A stretch of 64,000 nucleotides of DNA, taken from Amaranthus tricolor. Lineage: Eukaryota > Streptophyta > Magnoliopsida > Caryophyllales > Amaranthaceae. Below, one piece after another: positions 38,723-55,300 of this stretch. The position numbers were made by a program, and so were the translations under genes. The stretch lies in NCBI RefSeq assembly GCF_026212465.1, contig NC_080051.1:1451001-1515000 (forward strand), given 5' to 3'. Positions within the stretch are counted from its first letter, which is position 1; each line of letters starts with the position of its first letter. A model generated the notes under the pieces. It did no database searches and was not told the origin of the DNA. It was given only the letters and a program-made list of their open reading frames with translations.

Positions 38723-39510
38723 TTAATTAACAATGAACGATGAACAAGGATCAATGATCAATGAAGAATGAACGACGAAGAATGAACAAGGATCAATGAT
38801 CAATGAAGAATGAACGATGAAGAATGAACAAGGATCAATTCTAAATAAAGAATGAACGATGAAGAATGAACAAGGAACAATGATCAATGAAGAATGAACA
38901 ATGAAGAATGAACAAGGATTAATGGTCAATGACGAATGAACGATGAAGAATGAACAAGGATCAATGATCAAAGAAGAATGAACGATGAAGAATGAACAAG
39001 GATCAATGATCAATGAAGAATGAACGATGAAGAATGAACAAGGAGTAATGGTCAATGACGAATGAACGATGAAGAATGAACAAGGATCAATGATCAATGA
39101 CGAATGAACGATGAAGAATGAACAAGTATCAATGATCAATGAAGAATGAACAAGGATCAATGATCAATGACGAATGAACGATGAAGAATGAACAAGAATC
39201 AATGATCAATGAAGAATGAACAAGGATCAATGATCAAAGAAGAATGAACGATGAAGAATGAACAAGGATCAATGATCAATGAAGAATGAACGATGAAGAA
39301 TGAACAAGGATTAATGGTCAATGACGAATGAACGATGAAGAATGAACAAGGATCAATGATTAATGACGAATGAACGATGAAGAATGAACAAGGATCAATG
39401 ATCAATGAAGATTGAACGATGAAGAATGAACAAGGAGTAATGGTCAATGACGAATGAACGATGAAGAATGAACAAGGATCAATGATCAATGACGAATGAA
39501 CGATGAAGAA

Positions 39511-42500
39511 TTAACAAGGATCAATGATCAATGAAGAATGAACGATGAAGAATGAACAAGAATCAATGATCAATGAAGAATGAACGATGAAGAATGAACA
39601 AGGATTAACGGTCAATGAAGAATGAACGATGAAGAATAAACAAGGATTAATGGTCAATGACGAATGAACGATGAAGAATGAACAAGGATCAATGATCAAT
39701 GAAGAATGAACGATGAAGAATGAACAAGGATCAATGATCAATGAAGAATGAACGATGAAGAATGAACAAGGATTAATGGTCAATGACGAATGAACGATGA
39801 AGAATGAACAAGGATCAATGATCAATGAAGAATGAACGATGAAGAATGAACAAGGATCAATGATCAATGAAGAATGAACCATGAAGAATGAACAAGGATC
39901 AATGATCAATGAAGAATGAACGATGAAGAATGAACAAGGATCAATTCTCAATGAAGAATGAACGATGAAGAATGAACAAGGAACAATGATCAATGAAGAA
40001 TGAACGATGAAGAATGAACAAGGATTAATGGTCAATGACTAATGAACGATGAAGAATGAACAAGGATCAATGATCAATGAAGAATGAACGACGAAGAACG
40101 AACAAGGATTAATGGTCAATGACGAATGAACGATGAAGAATGAACAAGGATCAATGATCAATGACGAATGAACGATGAAGAATGAACAAGGATCAATGAT
40201 CAATGAAGAATGAACGATGAAGAATGAACAAGGAGTAATGGTCAATGACGAATGAACGATGAAGAATGAACAAGGATCAATGATCAATGACGAATGAACG
40301 ATGAAGAATGAACAAGGATCAATGATCAATGAAGAATGAACGATGAAGAACGAACAAGTATCAATGATCAATGAGGAATGAACGATGAAGAATGAACAAG
40401 GATCAATGCTCAATGAAGAATGAACGATGAAGAATGAACAAGGATCAATGATCAATGAAGAATGAACGATGAAGAATGAACAAGGATTAATGGTCAATGA
40501 CGAATGAACGATGAAGAATGAACAAGGATCAATGATCAATGACGAATGAACGATGAAGAATGAACAAGGATCAATGATCAATGAAGAATGAACAAGGATC
40601 AATGATCAAAGAAGAATGAACGATGAAGAATGAACAAGGATCAATGATCAATGAAGAATGAACGATGAAGAATGAACAAGGATAAATGATCAATGACGAA
40701 TGAACGATGAAGAATGAACAAGGATCAATGATCAATGACGAATGAACGATGAAGAATGAACAAGGATCAATGATCAATGAAGAATGAACAAGGATCAATG
40801 ATCAAAGAAGAATGAACGATGAAGAATGAACAAGGATCAATGATCAATGAAGAATGAACGATGAAGAATGAACAAGGATCAATGATCAATGAAGAATGAA
40901 CGATGAAGAATGAACAAGGATCAGTTCTCAATGAAGAATGAACGATGAAGAATGAACAAGGAACAATGATCAATGAAGAATGAACGATGAAGAATGAACA
41001 AGGATTAATGGTCAATGACGAAAGAACGATGAAGAATGAACAAGGATCAATGATCAATGAAGAATGAACGATGAAGAATGAACAAGGATTAATGGTCAAT
41101 GACGAATGAACGATGAAGAATGAACAAGGATCAATGATTAATGACGAATGAACGATGAAGAATGAACAAGGATCAATGATCAATGAAGATTGAACGATGA
41201 AGAATGAACAAGGAGTAATGGTCAATGACGAATGAACGATGAAGAATGAACAAGGATCAATGATCAATGACGAATGAACGATGAAGAATTAACAAGGATC
41301 AATGATCAATGAAGAATGAACGATGAAGAATGAACAAGAATCAATGATCAATGAAGAATGAACGATGAAGAATGAACAAGGATTAACGGTCAATGAAGAA
41401 TGAACGATGAAGAATAAACAAGGATTAATGGTCAATGACGAATGAACGATGAAGAATGAACAAGGATCAATGATCAATGAAGAATGAACGATGAAGAATG
41501 AACAAGGATCAATGATCAATGAAGAATGAACGATGAAGAATGAACAAGGATTAATGGTCAATGACGAATGAACGATGAAGAATGAACAAGGATCAATGAT
41601 CAATGAAGAATGAACGATGAAGAATGAACAAGGATCAATGATCAATGAAGAATGAACTATGAAGAATGAACAAGGATCAATGATCAATGAAGAATGAACG
41701 ATGAAGAATGAACAAGGATCAATTCTCAATGAAGAATGAACGATGAAGAATGAACAAGGAACAATGATCAATGAAGAATGAACGATGAAGAATGAACAAG
41801 GATTAATGGTCAATGACTAATGAACGATGAAGAATGAACAAGGATCAATGATCAATGAAGAATGAACGACGAAGAATGAACAAGGATTAATGGTCAATGA
41901 CGAATGAACGATGAAGAATGAACAAGGATCAATGATCAATGACGAATGAACGATGAAGAATGAACAAGGATCAATGATCAATGAAGAATGAACGATGAAG
42001 AATGAACAAGGAGTAATGGTCAATGACGAATGAACGATGAAGAATGAACAAGGATCAATGATCAATGACGAATGAACGATGAAGAATGAACAAGGATCAA
42101 TGATCAATGAAGAATGAACGATGAAGAACGAACAAGTATCAATGATCAATGAGGAATGAACGATGAAGAATGAACAAGGATCAATGCTCAATGAAGAATG
42201 AACGATGAAGAATGAACAAGGATCAATGATCAATGAAGAATGAACGATGAAGAATGAACAAGGATTAATGGTCAATGACGAATGAACGATGAAGAATGAA
42301 CAAGGATCAATGATCAATGACGAATGAACGATGAAGAATGAACAAGGATCAATGATCAATGAAGAATGAACAAGGATCAATGATCAAAGAAGAATGAACG
42401 ATGAAGAATGAACAAGGATCAATGATCAATGAAGAATGAACGATGAAGAATGAACAAGGATAAATGATCAATGACGAATGAACGATGAAGAATGAACAAG

Positions 42501-45500
42501 GATCAATGATCAATGACGAATGAACGATGAAGAATGAACAAGGATCAATGATCAATGAAGAATGAACAAGGATCAATGATCAAAGAAGAATGAATGATGA
42601 AGAATGAACAAGGATCAATGATCAATGAAGAATGAACGATGAAGAATGAACAAGGATCAATGATCAATGAAGAATGAACGATGAAGAATGAACAAGGATC
42701 AATTCTCAATGAAGAATGAACGATGAAGAATGAACAAGGAACAATGATCAATGAAGAATGAACGATGAAGAATGAACAAGGATTAATGGTCAATGACGAA
42801 TGAACGATGAAGAATGAACAAGGATCAATGATCAATGAAGAATGAACGATGAAGAATGAACAAGGATCAATGATCAATGGAGAATGAACGATGAAGAATG
42901 AACAAGGATTAATGGTCAATGACGAATGAACGATGAAGAATGAACAAGGATTAATGGTCAATGACGAAAGAACGATGAAGAATGAACAAGGATCAATGAT
43001 CAATGAAGAATGAACGATGAAGAATGAACAAGGATTAATGGTCAATGACGAATGAACGATGAAGAATGAACAAGGATCAATGATTAATGACGAATGAACG
43101 ATGAAGAATGAACAAGGATCAATGATCAATGAAGATTGAACGATGAAGAATGAACAAGGAGTAATGGTCAATGACGAATGAACGATGAAGAATGAACAAG
43201 GATCAATGATCAATGACGAATGAACGATGAAGAATTAACAAGGATCAATGATCAATGAAGAATGAACGATGAAGAATGAACAAGAATCAATGATCAATGA
43301 AGAATGAACGATGAAGAATGAACAAGGATTAACGGTCAATGAAGAATGAACGATGAAGAATAAACAAGGATTAATGGTCAATGACGAATGAACGATGAAG
43401 AATGAACAAGGATCAATGATCAATGAAGAATGAACGATGAAGAATGAACAAGGATCAATGATCAATGAAGAATGAACGATGAAGAATGAACAAGGATTAA
43501 TGGTCAATGACGAATGAACGATGAAGAATGAACAAGGATCAATGATCAATGAAGAATGAACGATGAAGAATGAACAAGGATCAATGATCAATGAAGAATG
43601 AACTATGAAGAATGAACAAGGATCAATGATCAATGAAGAATGAACGATGAAGAATGAACAAGGATCAATTCTCAATGAAGAATGAACGATGAAGAATGAA
43701 CAAGGAACAATGATCAATGAAGAATGAACGATGAAGAATGAACAAGGATTAATGGTCAATGACTAATGAACGATGAAGAATGAACAAGGATCAATGATCA
43801 ATGAAGAATGAACGACGAAGAATGAACAAGGATTAATGGTCAATGACGAATGAACGATGAAGAATGAACAAGGATCAATGATCAATGACGAATGAACGAT
43901 GAAGAATGAACAAGGATCAATGATCAATGAAGAATGAACGATGAAGAATGAACAAGGAGTAATGGTCAATGACGAATGAACGATGAAGAATGAACAAGGA
44001 TCAATGATCAATGACGAATGAACGATGAAGAATGAACAAGGATCAATGATCAATGAAGAATGAACGATGAAGAACGAACAAGTATCAATGATCAATGAGG
44101 AATGAACGATGAAGAATGAACAAGGATCAATGCTCAATGAAGAATGAACGATGAAGAATGAACAAGGATCAATGATCAATGAAGAATGAACGATGAAGAA
44201 TGAACAAGGATTAATGGTCAATGACGAATGAACGATGAAGAATGAACAAGGATCAATGATCAATGACGAATGAACGATGAAGAATGAACAAGGATCAATG
44301 ATCAATGAAGAATGAACAAGGATCAATGATCAAAGAAGAATGAACGATGAAGAATGAACAAGGATCAATGATCAATGAAGAATGAACGATGAAGAATGAA
44401 CAAGGATAAATGATCAATGACGAATGAACGATGAAGAATGAACAAGGATCAATGATCAATGACGAATGAACGATGAAGAATGAACAAGGATCAATGATCA
44501 ATGAAGAATGAACAAGGATCAATGATCAAAGAAGAATGAATGATGAAGAATGAACAAGGATCAATGATCAATGAAGAATGAACGATGAAGAATGAACAAG
44601 GATCAATGATCAATGAAGAATGAACGATGAAGAATGAACAAGGATCAATTCTCAATGAAGAATGAACGATGAAGAATGAACAAGGAACAATGATCAATGA
44701 AGAATGAACGATGAAGAATGAACAAGGATTAATGGTCAATGACGAATGAACGATGAAGAATGAACAAGGATCAATGATCAATGAAGAATGAACGATGAAG
44801 AATGAACAAGGATCAATGATCAATGGAGAATGAACGATGAAGAATGAACAAGGATTAATGGTCAATGACGAATGAACGATGAAGAATGAACAAGGATTAA
44901 TGGTCAATGACGAAAGAACGATGAAGAATGAACAAGGATCAATGATCAATGAAGAATGAACGATGAAGAATGAACAAGGATTAATGGTCAATGACGAATG
45001 AACGATGAAGAATGAACAAGGATCAATGATTAATGACGAATGAACGATGAAGAATGAACAAGGATCAATGATCAATGAAGATTGAACGATGAAGAATGAA
45101 CAAGGAGTAATGGTCAATGACGAATGAACGATGAAGAATGAACAAGGATCAATGATCAATGACGAATGAACGATGAAGAATTAACAAGGATCAATGATCA
45201 ATGAAGAATGAACGATGAAGAATAAACAAGAATCAATGATCAATGAAGAATGAACGATGAAGAATGAACAAGGATTAACGGTCAATGAAGAATGAACGAT
45301 GAAGAATAAACAAGGATTAATGGTCAATGACGAATGAACGATGAAGAATGAACAAGGATCAATGATCAATGAAGAATGAACGATGAAGAATGAACAAGGA
45401 TCAATGATCAATGAAGAATGAACGATGAAGAATGAACAAGGATTAATGGTCAATGACGAATGAACGATGAAGAATGAACAAGGATCAATGATCAATGAAG

Positions 45501-46320
45501 AATGAACGATGAAGAATGAACAAGGATCAATGATCAATGAAGAATGAACCATGAAGAATGAACAAGGATCAATGATCAATGAAGAATGAACGATGAAGAA
45601 TGAACAAGGATCAATTCTCAATGAAGAATGAACGATGAAGAATGAACAAGGAACAATGATCAATGAAGAATGAACGATGAAGAATGAACAAGGATTAATG
45701 GTCAATGACTAATGAACAATGAAGAATGAACAAGGATCAATGATCAATGAAGAATGAACGACGAAGAATGAACAAGGATTAATGGTCAATGACGAATGAA
45801 CGATGAAGAATGAACAAGGATCAATGATCAATGACGAATGAACGATGAAGAATGAACAAGGATCAATGATCAATGAAGAATGAACGATGAAGAATGAACA
45901 AGGAGTAATGGTCAATGACGAATGAACGATGAAGAATGAACAAGGATCAATGATCAATGACGAATGAACGATGAAGAATGAACAAGGATCAATGATCAAT
46001 GAAGAATGAACGATGAAGAACGAACAAGTATCAATGATCAATGAGGAATGAACGATGAAGAATGAACAAGGATCAATGCTCAATGAAGAATGAACGATGA
46101 AGAATGAACAAGGATCAATGATCAATGAAGAATGAACGATGAAGAATGAACAAGGATTAATGGTCAATGACGAATGAACGATGAAGAATGAACAAGGATC
46201 AATGATCAATGAAGAATGAACGATGAAGAATGAACAAGGATTAATGGTCAATGACGAATAAACGATAAAGAATGAACAAGGATCAATGATCAATGACGAA
46301 TGAACGATGAAAATGAACAA
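39511..46320 (+). repeat. Higher-order repeat, four copies spaced 1,778, 1,946 and 1,946 bp
   Basis: Landmarks at 39,511, 41,289, 43,235 and 45,181 (GAATTAACAAGG), and GAGGAATG at 40,373, 42,151, 44,097 and 46,043, give the spacing. The 168-bp difference equals four units inserted in later copies. The GAGGAATG marker then continues at 49,612, 53,083 and 55,029, so this family feeds into the larger repeats to its right. Confidence 0.85.
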
Positions 46321-49300
46321 GGATCAATGATCAATGACGAATGAACGATGAAGAATGAACAAGGATCAATGATCAATGAAGAATGAACAAGGATCAATGA
46401 TCAAAGAAGAATGAACGATGAAGAATGAACAAGGATCAATGATCAATGAAGAATGAACGATGAAGAATGAACAAGGAGTAATGGTCAATGACGAATGAAC
46501 GATGAAGAATGAACAAGGATCAATGATCAATGACGAATGAACGATGAAGAATGAACAAGGATCAATGATCAATGAAGAATGAACAAGGATCAATGATCAA
46601 TGACGAATGAACGATGAAGAATGAACAAGAATCAATAATCAATGAAGAATGAACAAGGATCAATGATCAAAGAAGAATGAACGATGAAGAATGAACAAGG
46701 ATCAATGATCAATGAAGAATGAAAGATGAAGAATGAACAAGGATTAATGGTCAATGACGAATGAACGATGAAGAATGAAAAAGGATCAATGATCAATGAA
46801 GAATGAACGATGAAGAATGAACAAGGATTAATGGTCAATGACGAATGAACGATGAAGAATGAACAAGGATCAATGATCAATGACGAATGAACGATGAAGA
46901 ATAAACAAGGATCAATGATCAATGACGAATAAACGATGAAGAATGAACAAGGATCAATGATCAATGAAGAATGAACAAGGATCAATCATCAAAGAAGAAT
47001 GAACGATGAAGAATGAACAAGGATCAATGATCAATGAATATTGAACAAGGATCAATGATCAATGACGAATGAACGATGAAGAATGAACAAGGATCAATGA
47101 TCAATGAAGAATGAACAAGGATCAATGATCAAAGAAGAATGAACGATGAAGAATGAACAAGGATCAATGATCAATGAAGAATGAACGATGAAGAATGAAC
47201 AAGGATTAATGGTCAATGACGAATGAACGATGAAGAATGAACAAGGATCAATGATCAATGAAGAATGAACGATGAAGAATGAACAAGGATTAATGGTCAA
47301 TGACGAATGAACGATGAAGAATGAACAAGGATCAATGATCAATGACGAATGAACGATGAAGAATGAACAAGGATCAATGATCAATGACGAATGAACGATG
47401 AAGAATGAACAAGTATCAATGATCAATGAAGAATGAACAAGGATCAATGATCAAAGAAGAATGAACGATGAAGAATGAACAAGGATCAATGATCAATGAA
47501 GAATGAACGATGAAGAATGAACAAGGATCAATGATCAATGAAGAATGAACGATGAAGAATGAACAAGGATCAATTCTCAATGAAGAATGAACGATGAAGA
47601 ATGAATAAGGAACAATGATCAATGAAGAATGAACGATGAAGAATGAACAAGGATTAATGGTCAATGACGAATGAACGATGAAGAATGAACAAGGATCAAT
47701 GATCAATGAAGAATGAACGATGAAGAATGAACAAGGATCAATGATCAATGGAGAATGAACGACGAAGAATGAACAAGGATTAATGGTCAATGACGAATGA
47801 ACGATGAAGAATGAACAAGGATCAATGATCAATGACGAATGAACGATGAAGAATGAACAAGGATCAATGATCAATGAAGAATGAACAAGGATCAATGATC
47901 AAAGAAGAATGAACGATGAAGAATGAACAAGGATCAATGATCAATGAAGAATGAACGATGAAGAATGAACAAGGATAAATGATCAATGACGAATGAACGA
48001 TGAAGAATGAACAAGGATCAATGATCAATGACGAATGAACGATGAAGAATGAACAAGGATCAATGATCAATGAAGAATGAACAAGGATCAATGATCAAAG
48101 AAGAATGAACGATGAAGAATGAACAAGGATCAATGATCAATGAAGAATGAACGATGAAGAATGAACAAGGATCAATGATCAATGAAGAATGAACGATGAA
48201 GAATGAACAAGGATCAATTCTCAATGAAGAATGAACGATGAAGAATGAACAAGGAACAATGATCAATGAAGAATGAACGATGAAGAATGAACAAGGATTA
48301 ATGGTCAATGACGAATGAACGATGAAGAATGAACAAGGATCAATGATCAATGAAGAATGAACGATGAAGAATGAACAAGGATCAATGATCAATGGAGAAT
48401 GAACGATGAAGAATGAACAAGGATTAATGGTCAATGACGAATGAACGATGAAGAATGAACAAGGATTAATGGTCAATGACGAAAGAACGATGAAGAATGA
48501 ACAAGGATCAATGATCAATGAAGAATGAACGATGAAGAATGAACAAGGATTAATGGTCAATGACGAATGAACGATGAAGAATGAACAAGGATCAATGATT
48601 AATGACGAATGAACGATGAAGAATGAACAAGGATCAATGATCAATGAAGATTGAACGATGAAGAATGAACAAGGAGTAATGGTCAATGACGAATGAACGA
48701 TGAAGAATGAACAAGGATCAATGATCAATGACGAATGAACGATGAAGAATTAACAAGGATCAATGATCAATGAAGAATGAACGATGAAGAATGAACAAGA
48801 ATCAATGATCAATGAAGAATGAACGATGAAGAATGAACAAGGATTAACGGTCAATGAAGAATGAACGATGAAGAATAAACAAGGATTAATGGTCAATGAC
48901 GAATGAACGATGAAGAATGAACAAGGATCAATGATCAATGAAGAATGAACGATGAAGAATGAACAAGGATCAATGATCAATGAAGAATGAACGATGAAGA
49001 ATGAACAAGGATTAATGGTCAATGACGAATGAACGATGAAGAATGAACAAGGATCAATGATCAATGAAGAATGAACGATGAAGAATGAACAAGGATCAAT
49101 GATCAATGAAGAATGAACCATGAAGAATGAACAAGGATCAATGATCAATGAAGAATGAACGATGAAGAATGAACAAGGATCAATTCTCAATGAAGAATGA
49201 ACGATGAAGAATGAACAAGGAACAATGATCAATGAAGAATGAACGATGAAGAATGAACAAGGATTAATGGTCAATGACTAATGAACGATGAAGAATGAAC

Positions 49301-52300
49301 AAGGATCAATGATCAATGAAGAATGAACGACGAAGAATGAACAAGGATTAATGGTCAATGACGAATGAACGATGAAGAATGAACAAGGATCAATGATCAA
49401 TGACGAATGAACGATGAAGAATGAACAAGGATCAATGATCAATGAAGAATGAACGATGAAGAATGAACAAGGAGTAATGGTCAATGACGAATGAACGATG
49501 AAGAATGAACAAGGATCAATGATCAATGACGAATGAACGATGAAGAATGAACAAGGATCAATGATCAATGAAGAATGAACGATGAAGAACGAACAAGTAT
49601 CAATGATCAATGAGGAATGAACGATGAAGAATGAACAAGGATCAATGCTCAATGAAGAATGAACGATGAAGAATGAACAAGGATCAATGATCAATGAAGA
49701 ATGAACGATGAAGAATGAACAAGGATTAATGGTCAATGACGAATGAACGATGAAGAATGAACAAGGATCAATGATCAATGAAGAATGAACGATGAAGAAT
49801 GAACAAGGATTAATGGTCAATGACGAATAAACGATAAAGAATGAACAAGGATCAATGATCAATGACGAATGAACGATGAAAATGAACAAGGATCAATGAT
49901 CAATGACGAATGAACGATGAAGAATGAACAAGGATCAATGATCAATGAAGAATGAACAAGGATCAATGATCAAAGAAGAATGAACGATGAAGAATGAACA
50001 AGGATCAATGATCAATGAAGAATGAACGATGAAGAATGAACAAGGAGTAATGGTCAATGACGAATGAACGATGAAGAATGAACAAGGATCAATGATCAAT
50101 GACGAATGAACGATGAAGAATGAACAAGGATCAATGATCAATGAAGAATGAACAAGGATCAATGATCAATGACGAATGAACGATGAAGAATGAACAAGAA
50201 TCAATAATCAATGAAGAATGAACAAGGATCAATGATCAAAGAAGAATGAACGATGAAGAATGAACAAGGATCAATGATCAATGAAGAATGAAAGATGAAG
50301 AATGAACAAGGATTAATGGTCAATGACGAATGAACGATGAAGAATGAAAAAGGATCAATGATCAATGAAGAATGAACGATGAAGAATGAACAAGGATTAA
50401 TGGTCAATGACGAATGAACGATGAAGAATGAACAAGGATCAATGATCAATGACGAATGAACGATGAAGAATAAACAAGGATCAATGATCAATGACGAATA
50501 AACGATGAAGAATGAACAAGGATCAATGATCAATGAAGAATGAACAAGGATCAATGATCAAAGAAGAATGAACGATGAAGAATGAACAAGGATCAATGAT
50601 CAATGAAGAATGAACGATGAAGAATGAACAAGGATCAATGATCAATGAAGAATGAACGATGAAGAATGAACAAGGATCAATTCTCAATGAAGAATGAACG
50701 ATGAAGAATGAATAAGGAACAATGATCAATGAAGAATGAACGATGAAGAATGAACAAGGATTAATGGTCAATGACGAATGAACGATGAAGAATGAACAAG
50801 GATCAATGATCAATGAAGAATGAACGATGAAGAATGAACAAGGATCAATGATCAATGGAGAATGAACGATGAAGAATGAACAAGGATTAATGGTCAATGA
50901 CGAATGAACGATGAAGAATGAACAAGGATTAATGGTCAATGACGAAAGAACGATGAAGAATGAACAAGGATCAATGATCAATGAAGAATGAACGATGAAG
51001 AATGAACAAGGATTAATGGTCAATGACGAATGAACGATGAAGAATGAACAAGGATCAATGATCAATGACGAATGAACGATGAAGAATGAACAAGGATCAA
51101 TGATCAATGACGAATGAACGATGAAGAATGAACAAGGAGTAATGGTCAATGACGAATGAACGATGAAGAATGAACAAGGATCAATGATCAATGACGAATG
51201 AACGATGAAGAATTAACAAGGATCAATGATCAATGAAGAATGAACGATGAAGAATGAACAAGAATCAATGATCAATGAAGAATGAACGATGAAGAATGAA
51301 CAAGGATTAACGGTCAATGAAGAATGAACGATGAAGAATGAACAAGGATTAATGGTCAATGACGAATGAACGATGAAGAATGAACAAGGATCAATGATCA
51401 ATGAAGAATGAACGATGAAGAATGAACAAGGATCAATGATCAATGAAGAATGAACGATGAAGAATGAACAAGGATTAATGGTCAATGACGCATGAACGAT
51501 GAAGAATGAACAAGGATCAATGATCAATGAAGAATGAACGATGAAGAATGAACAAGGATCAATGATCAATGAAGAATGAACCATGAAGAATGAACAAGGA
51601 TCAATGATCAATGAAGAATGAACGATGAAGAATGAACAAGGATCAATTCTCAATGAAGAATGAACGATGAAGAATGAACAAGGAACAATGATCAATGAAG
51701 AATGAACGATGAATAATGAACTAGGATTAATGGTCAATGACGAATGAACGATGAAGAATGAACAAGGATCAATGATCAATGAAGAATGAACGATGAAGAA
51801 TGAACAAGGATCAATGATCAATGAAGAATGAACGATGAAGAATGAACAAGGATCAATGATCAATGGAGAATGAACGATGAAGAATGAACAAGGATTAATG
51901 GTCAATGACGAATGAACGATGAAGAATGAACAAGGATTAATGGTCAATGACGAAAGAACGATGAAGAATGAACAAGGATCAATGATCAATGAAGAATGAA
52001 CGATGAAGAATGAACAAGGATTAATGGTCAATGACGAATGAACGATGAAGAATGAACAAGGATCAATGATTAATGACGAATGAACGATGAAGAATGAACA
52101 AGGATCAATGATCAATGAAGATTGAACGATGAAGAATGAACAAGGAGTAATGGTCAATGACGAATGAACGATGAAGAATGAACAAGGATCAATGATCAAT
52201 GACGAATGAACGATGAAGAATTAACAAGGATCAATGATCAATGAAGAATGAACGATGAAGAATGAACAAGAATCAATGATCAATGAAGAATGAACGATGA

Positions 52301-55300
52301 AGAATGAACAAGGATTAACGGTCAATGAAGAATGAACGATGAAGAATAAACAAGGATTAATGGTCAATGACGAATGAACGATGAAGAATGAACAAGGATC
52401 AATGATCAATGAAGAATGAACGATGAAGAATGAACAAGGATCAATGATCAATGAAGAATGAACGATGAAGAATGAACAAGGATTAATGGTCAATGACGAA
52501 TGAACGATGAAGAATGAACAAGGATCAATGATCAATGAAGAATGAACGATGAAGAATGAACAAGGATCAATGATCAATGAAGAATGAACCATGAAGAATG
52601 AACAAGGATCAATGATCAATGAAGAATGAACGATGAAGAATGAACAAGGATCAATTCTCAATGAAGAATGAACGATGAATAATGAACAAGGAACAATGAT
52701 CAATGAAGAATGAACGATGAAGAATGAACAAGGATTAATGGTCAATGACTAATGAACGATGAAGAATGAACAAGGATCAATGATCAATGAAGAATGAACG
52801 ACGAAGAATGAACAAGGATTAATGGTCAATGACGAATGAACGATGAAGAATGAACAAGGATCAATGATCAATGACGAATGAACGATGAAGAATGAACAAG
52901 GATCAATGATCAATGAAGAATGAACGATGAAGAATGAACAAGGAGTAATGGTCAATGACGAATGAACGATGAAGAATGAACAAGGATCAATGATCAATGA
53001 CGAATGAACGATGAAGAATGAACAAGGATCAATGATCAATGAAGAATGAACGATGAAGAACGAACAAGTATCAATGATCAATGAGGAATGAACGATGAAG
53101 AATGAACAAGGATCAATGCTCAATGAAGAATGAACGATGAAGAATGAACAAGGATCAATGATCAATGAAGAATGAACGATGAAGAATGAACAAGGATTAA
53201 TGGTCAATGACGAATGAACGATGAAGAATGAACAAGGATCAATGATCAATGACGAATGAACGATGAAGAATGAACAAGGATCAATGATCAATGAAGAATG
53301 AACAAGGATCAATGATCAAAGAAGAATGAACGATGAAGAATGAACAAGGATCAATGATCAATGAAGAATGAACGATGAAGAATGAACAAGGATAAATGAT
53401 CAATGACGAATGAACGATGAAGAATGAACAAGGATCAATGATCAATGACGAATGAACGATGAAGAATGAACAAGGATCAATGATCAATGAAGAATGAACA
53501 AGGATCAATGATCAAAGAAGAATGAACGATGAAGAATGAACAAGGATCAATGATCAATGAAGAATGAACGATGAAGAATGAACAAGGATCAATGATCAAT
53601 GAAGAATGAACGATGAAGAATGAACAAGGATCAATTCTCAATGAAGAATGAACGATGAAGAATGAACAAGGAACAATGATCAATGAAGAATGAACGATGA
53701 AGAATGAACAATGATTAATGGTCAATGACGAATGAACGATGAAGAATGAACAAGGATCAATGATCAATGAAGAATGAACGATGAAGAATGAACAAGGATC
53801 AATGATCAATGGAGAATGAACGATGAAGAATGAACAAGGATTAATGGTCAATGACGAATGAACGATGAAGAATGAACAAGGATTAATGGTCAATGACGAA
53901 AGAACGATGAAGAATGAACAAGGATCAATGATCAATGAAGAATGAACGATGAAGAATGAACAAGGATTAATGGTCAATGACGAATGAACGATGAAGAATG
54001 AACAAGGATCAATGATTAATGACGAATGAACGATGAAGAATGAACAAGGATCAATGATCAATGAAGATTGAACGATGAAGAATGAACAAGGAGTAATGGT
54101 CAATGACGAATGAACGATGAAGAATGAACAAGGATCAATGATCAATGACGAATGAACGATGAAGAATTAACAAGGATCAATGATCAATGAAGAATGAACG
54201 ATGAAGAATGAACAAGAATCAATGATCAATGAAGAATGAACGATGAAGAATGAACAAGGATTAACGGTCAATGAAGAATGAACGATGAAGAATAAACAAG
54301 GATTAATGGTCAATGACGAATGAACGATGAAGAATGAACAAGGATCAATGATCAATGAAGAATGAACGATGAAGAATGAACAAGGATCAATGATCAATGA
54401 AGAATGAACGATGAAGAATGAACAAGGATTAATGGTCAATGACGAATGAACGATGAAGAATGAACAAGGATCAATGATCAATGAAGAATGAACGATGAAG
54501 AATGAACAAGGATCAATGATCAATGAAGAATGAACCATGAAGAATGAACAAGGATCAATGATCAATGAAGAATGAACGATGAAGAATGAACAAGGATCAA
54601 TTCTCTATGAAGAATGAACGATGAAGAATGAACAAGGAACAATGATCAATGAAGAATGAACGATGAAGAATGAACAAGGATTAATGGTCAATGACTAATG
54701 AACGATGAAGAATGAACAAGGATCAATGATCAATAAAGAATGAACGACGAAGAATGAACAAGGATTAATGGTCAATGACGAATGAACGATGAAGAATGAA
54801 CAAGGATCAATGATCAATGACGAATGAACGATGAAGAATGAACAAGGATCAATGATCAATGAAGAATGAACGATGAAGAATGAACAAGGAGTAATGGTCA
54901 ATGACGAATGAACGATGAAGAATGAACAAGGATCAATGATCAATGACGAATGAACGATGAAGAATGAACAAGGATCAATGATCAATGAAGAATGAACGAT
55001 GAAGAACGAACAAGTATCAATGATCAATGAGGAATGAACGATGAAGAATGAACAAGGATCAATGCTCAATGAAGAATGAACGATGAAGAATGAACAAGGA
55101 TCAATGATCAATGAAGAATGAACGATGAAGAATGAACAAGGATTAATGGTCAATGACGAATGAACGATGAAGAATGAACAAGGATCAATGATCAATGAAG
55201 AATGAACGATGAAGAATGAACAAGGATTAATGGTCAATGACGAATAAACGATAAAGAATGAACAAGGATCAATGATCAATGACGAATGAACGATGAAAAT

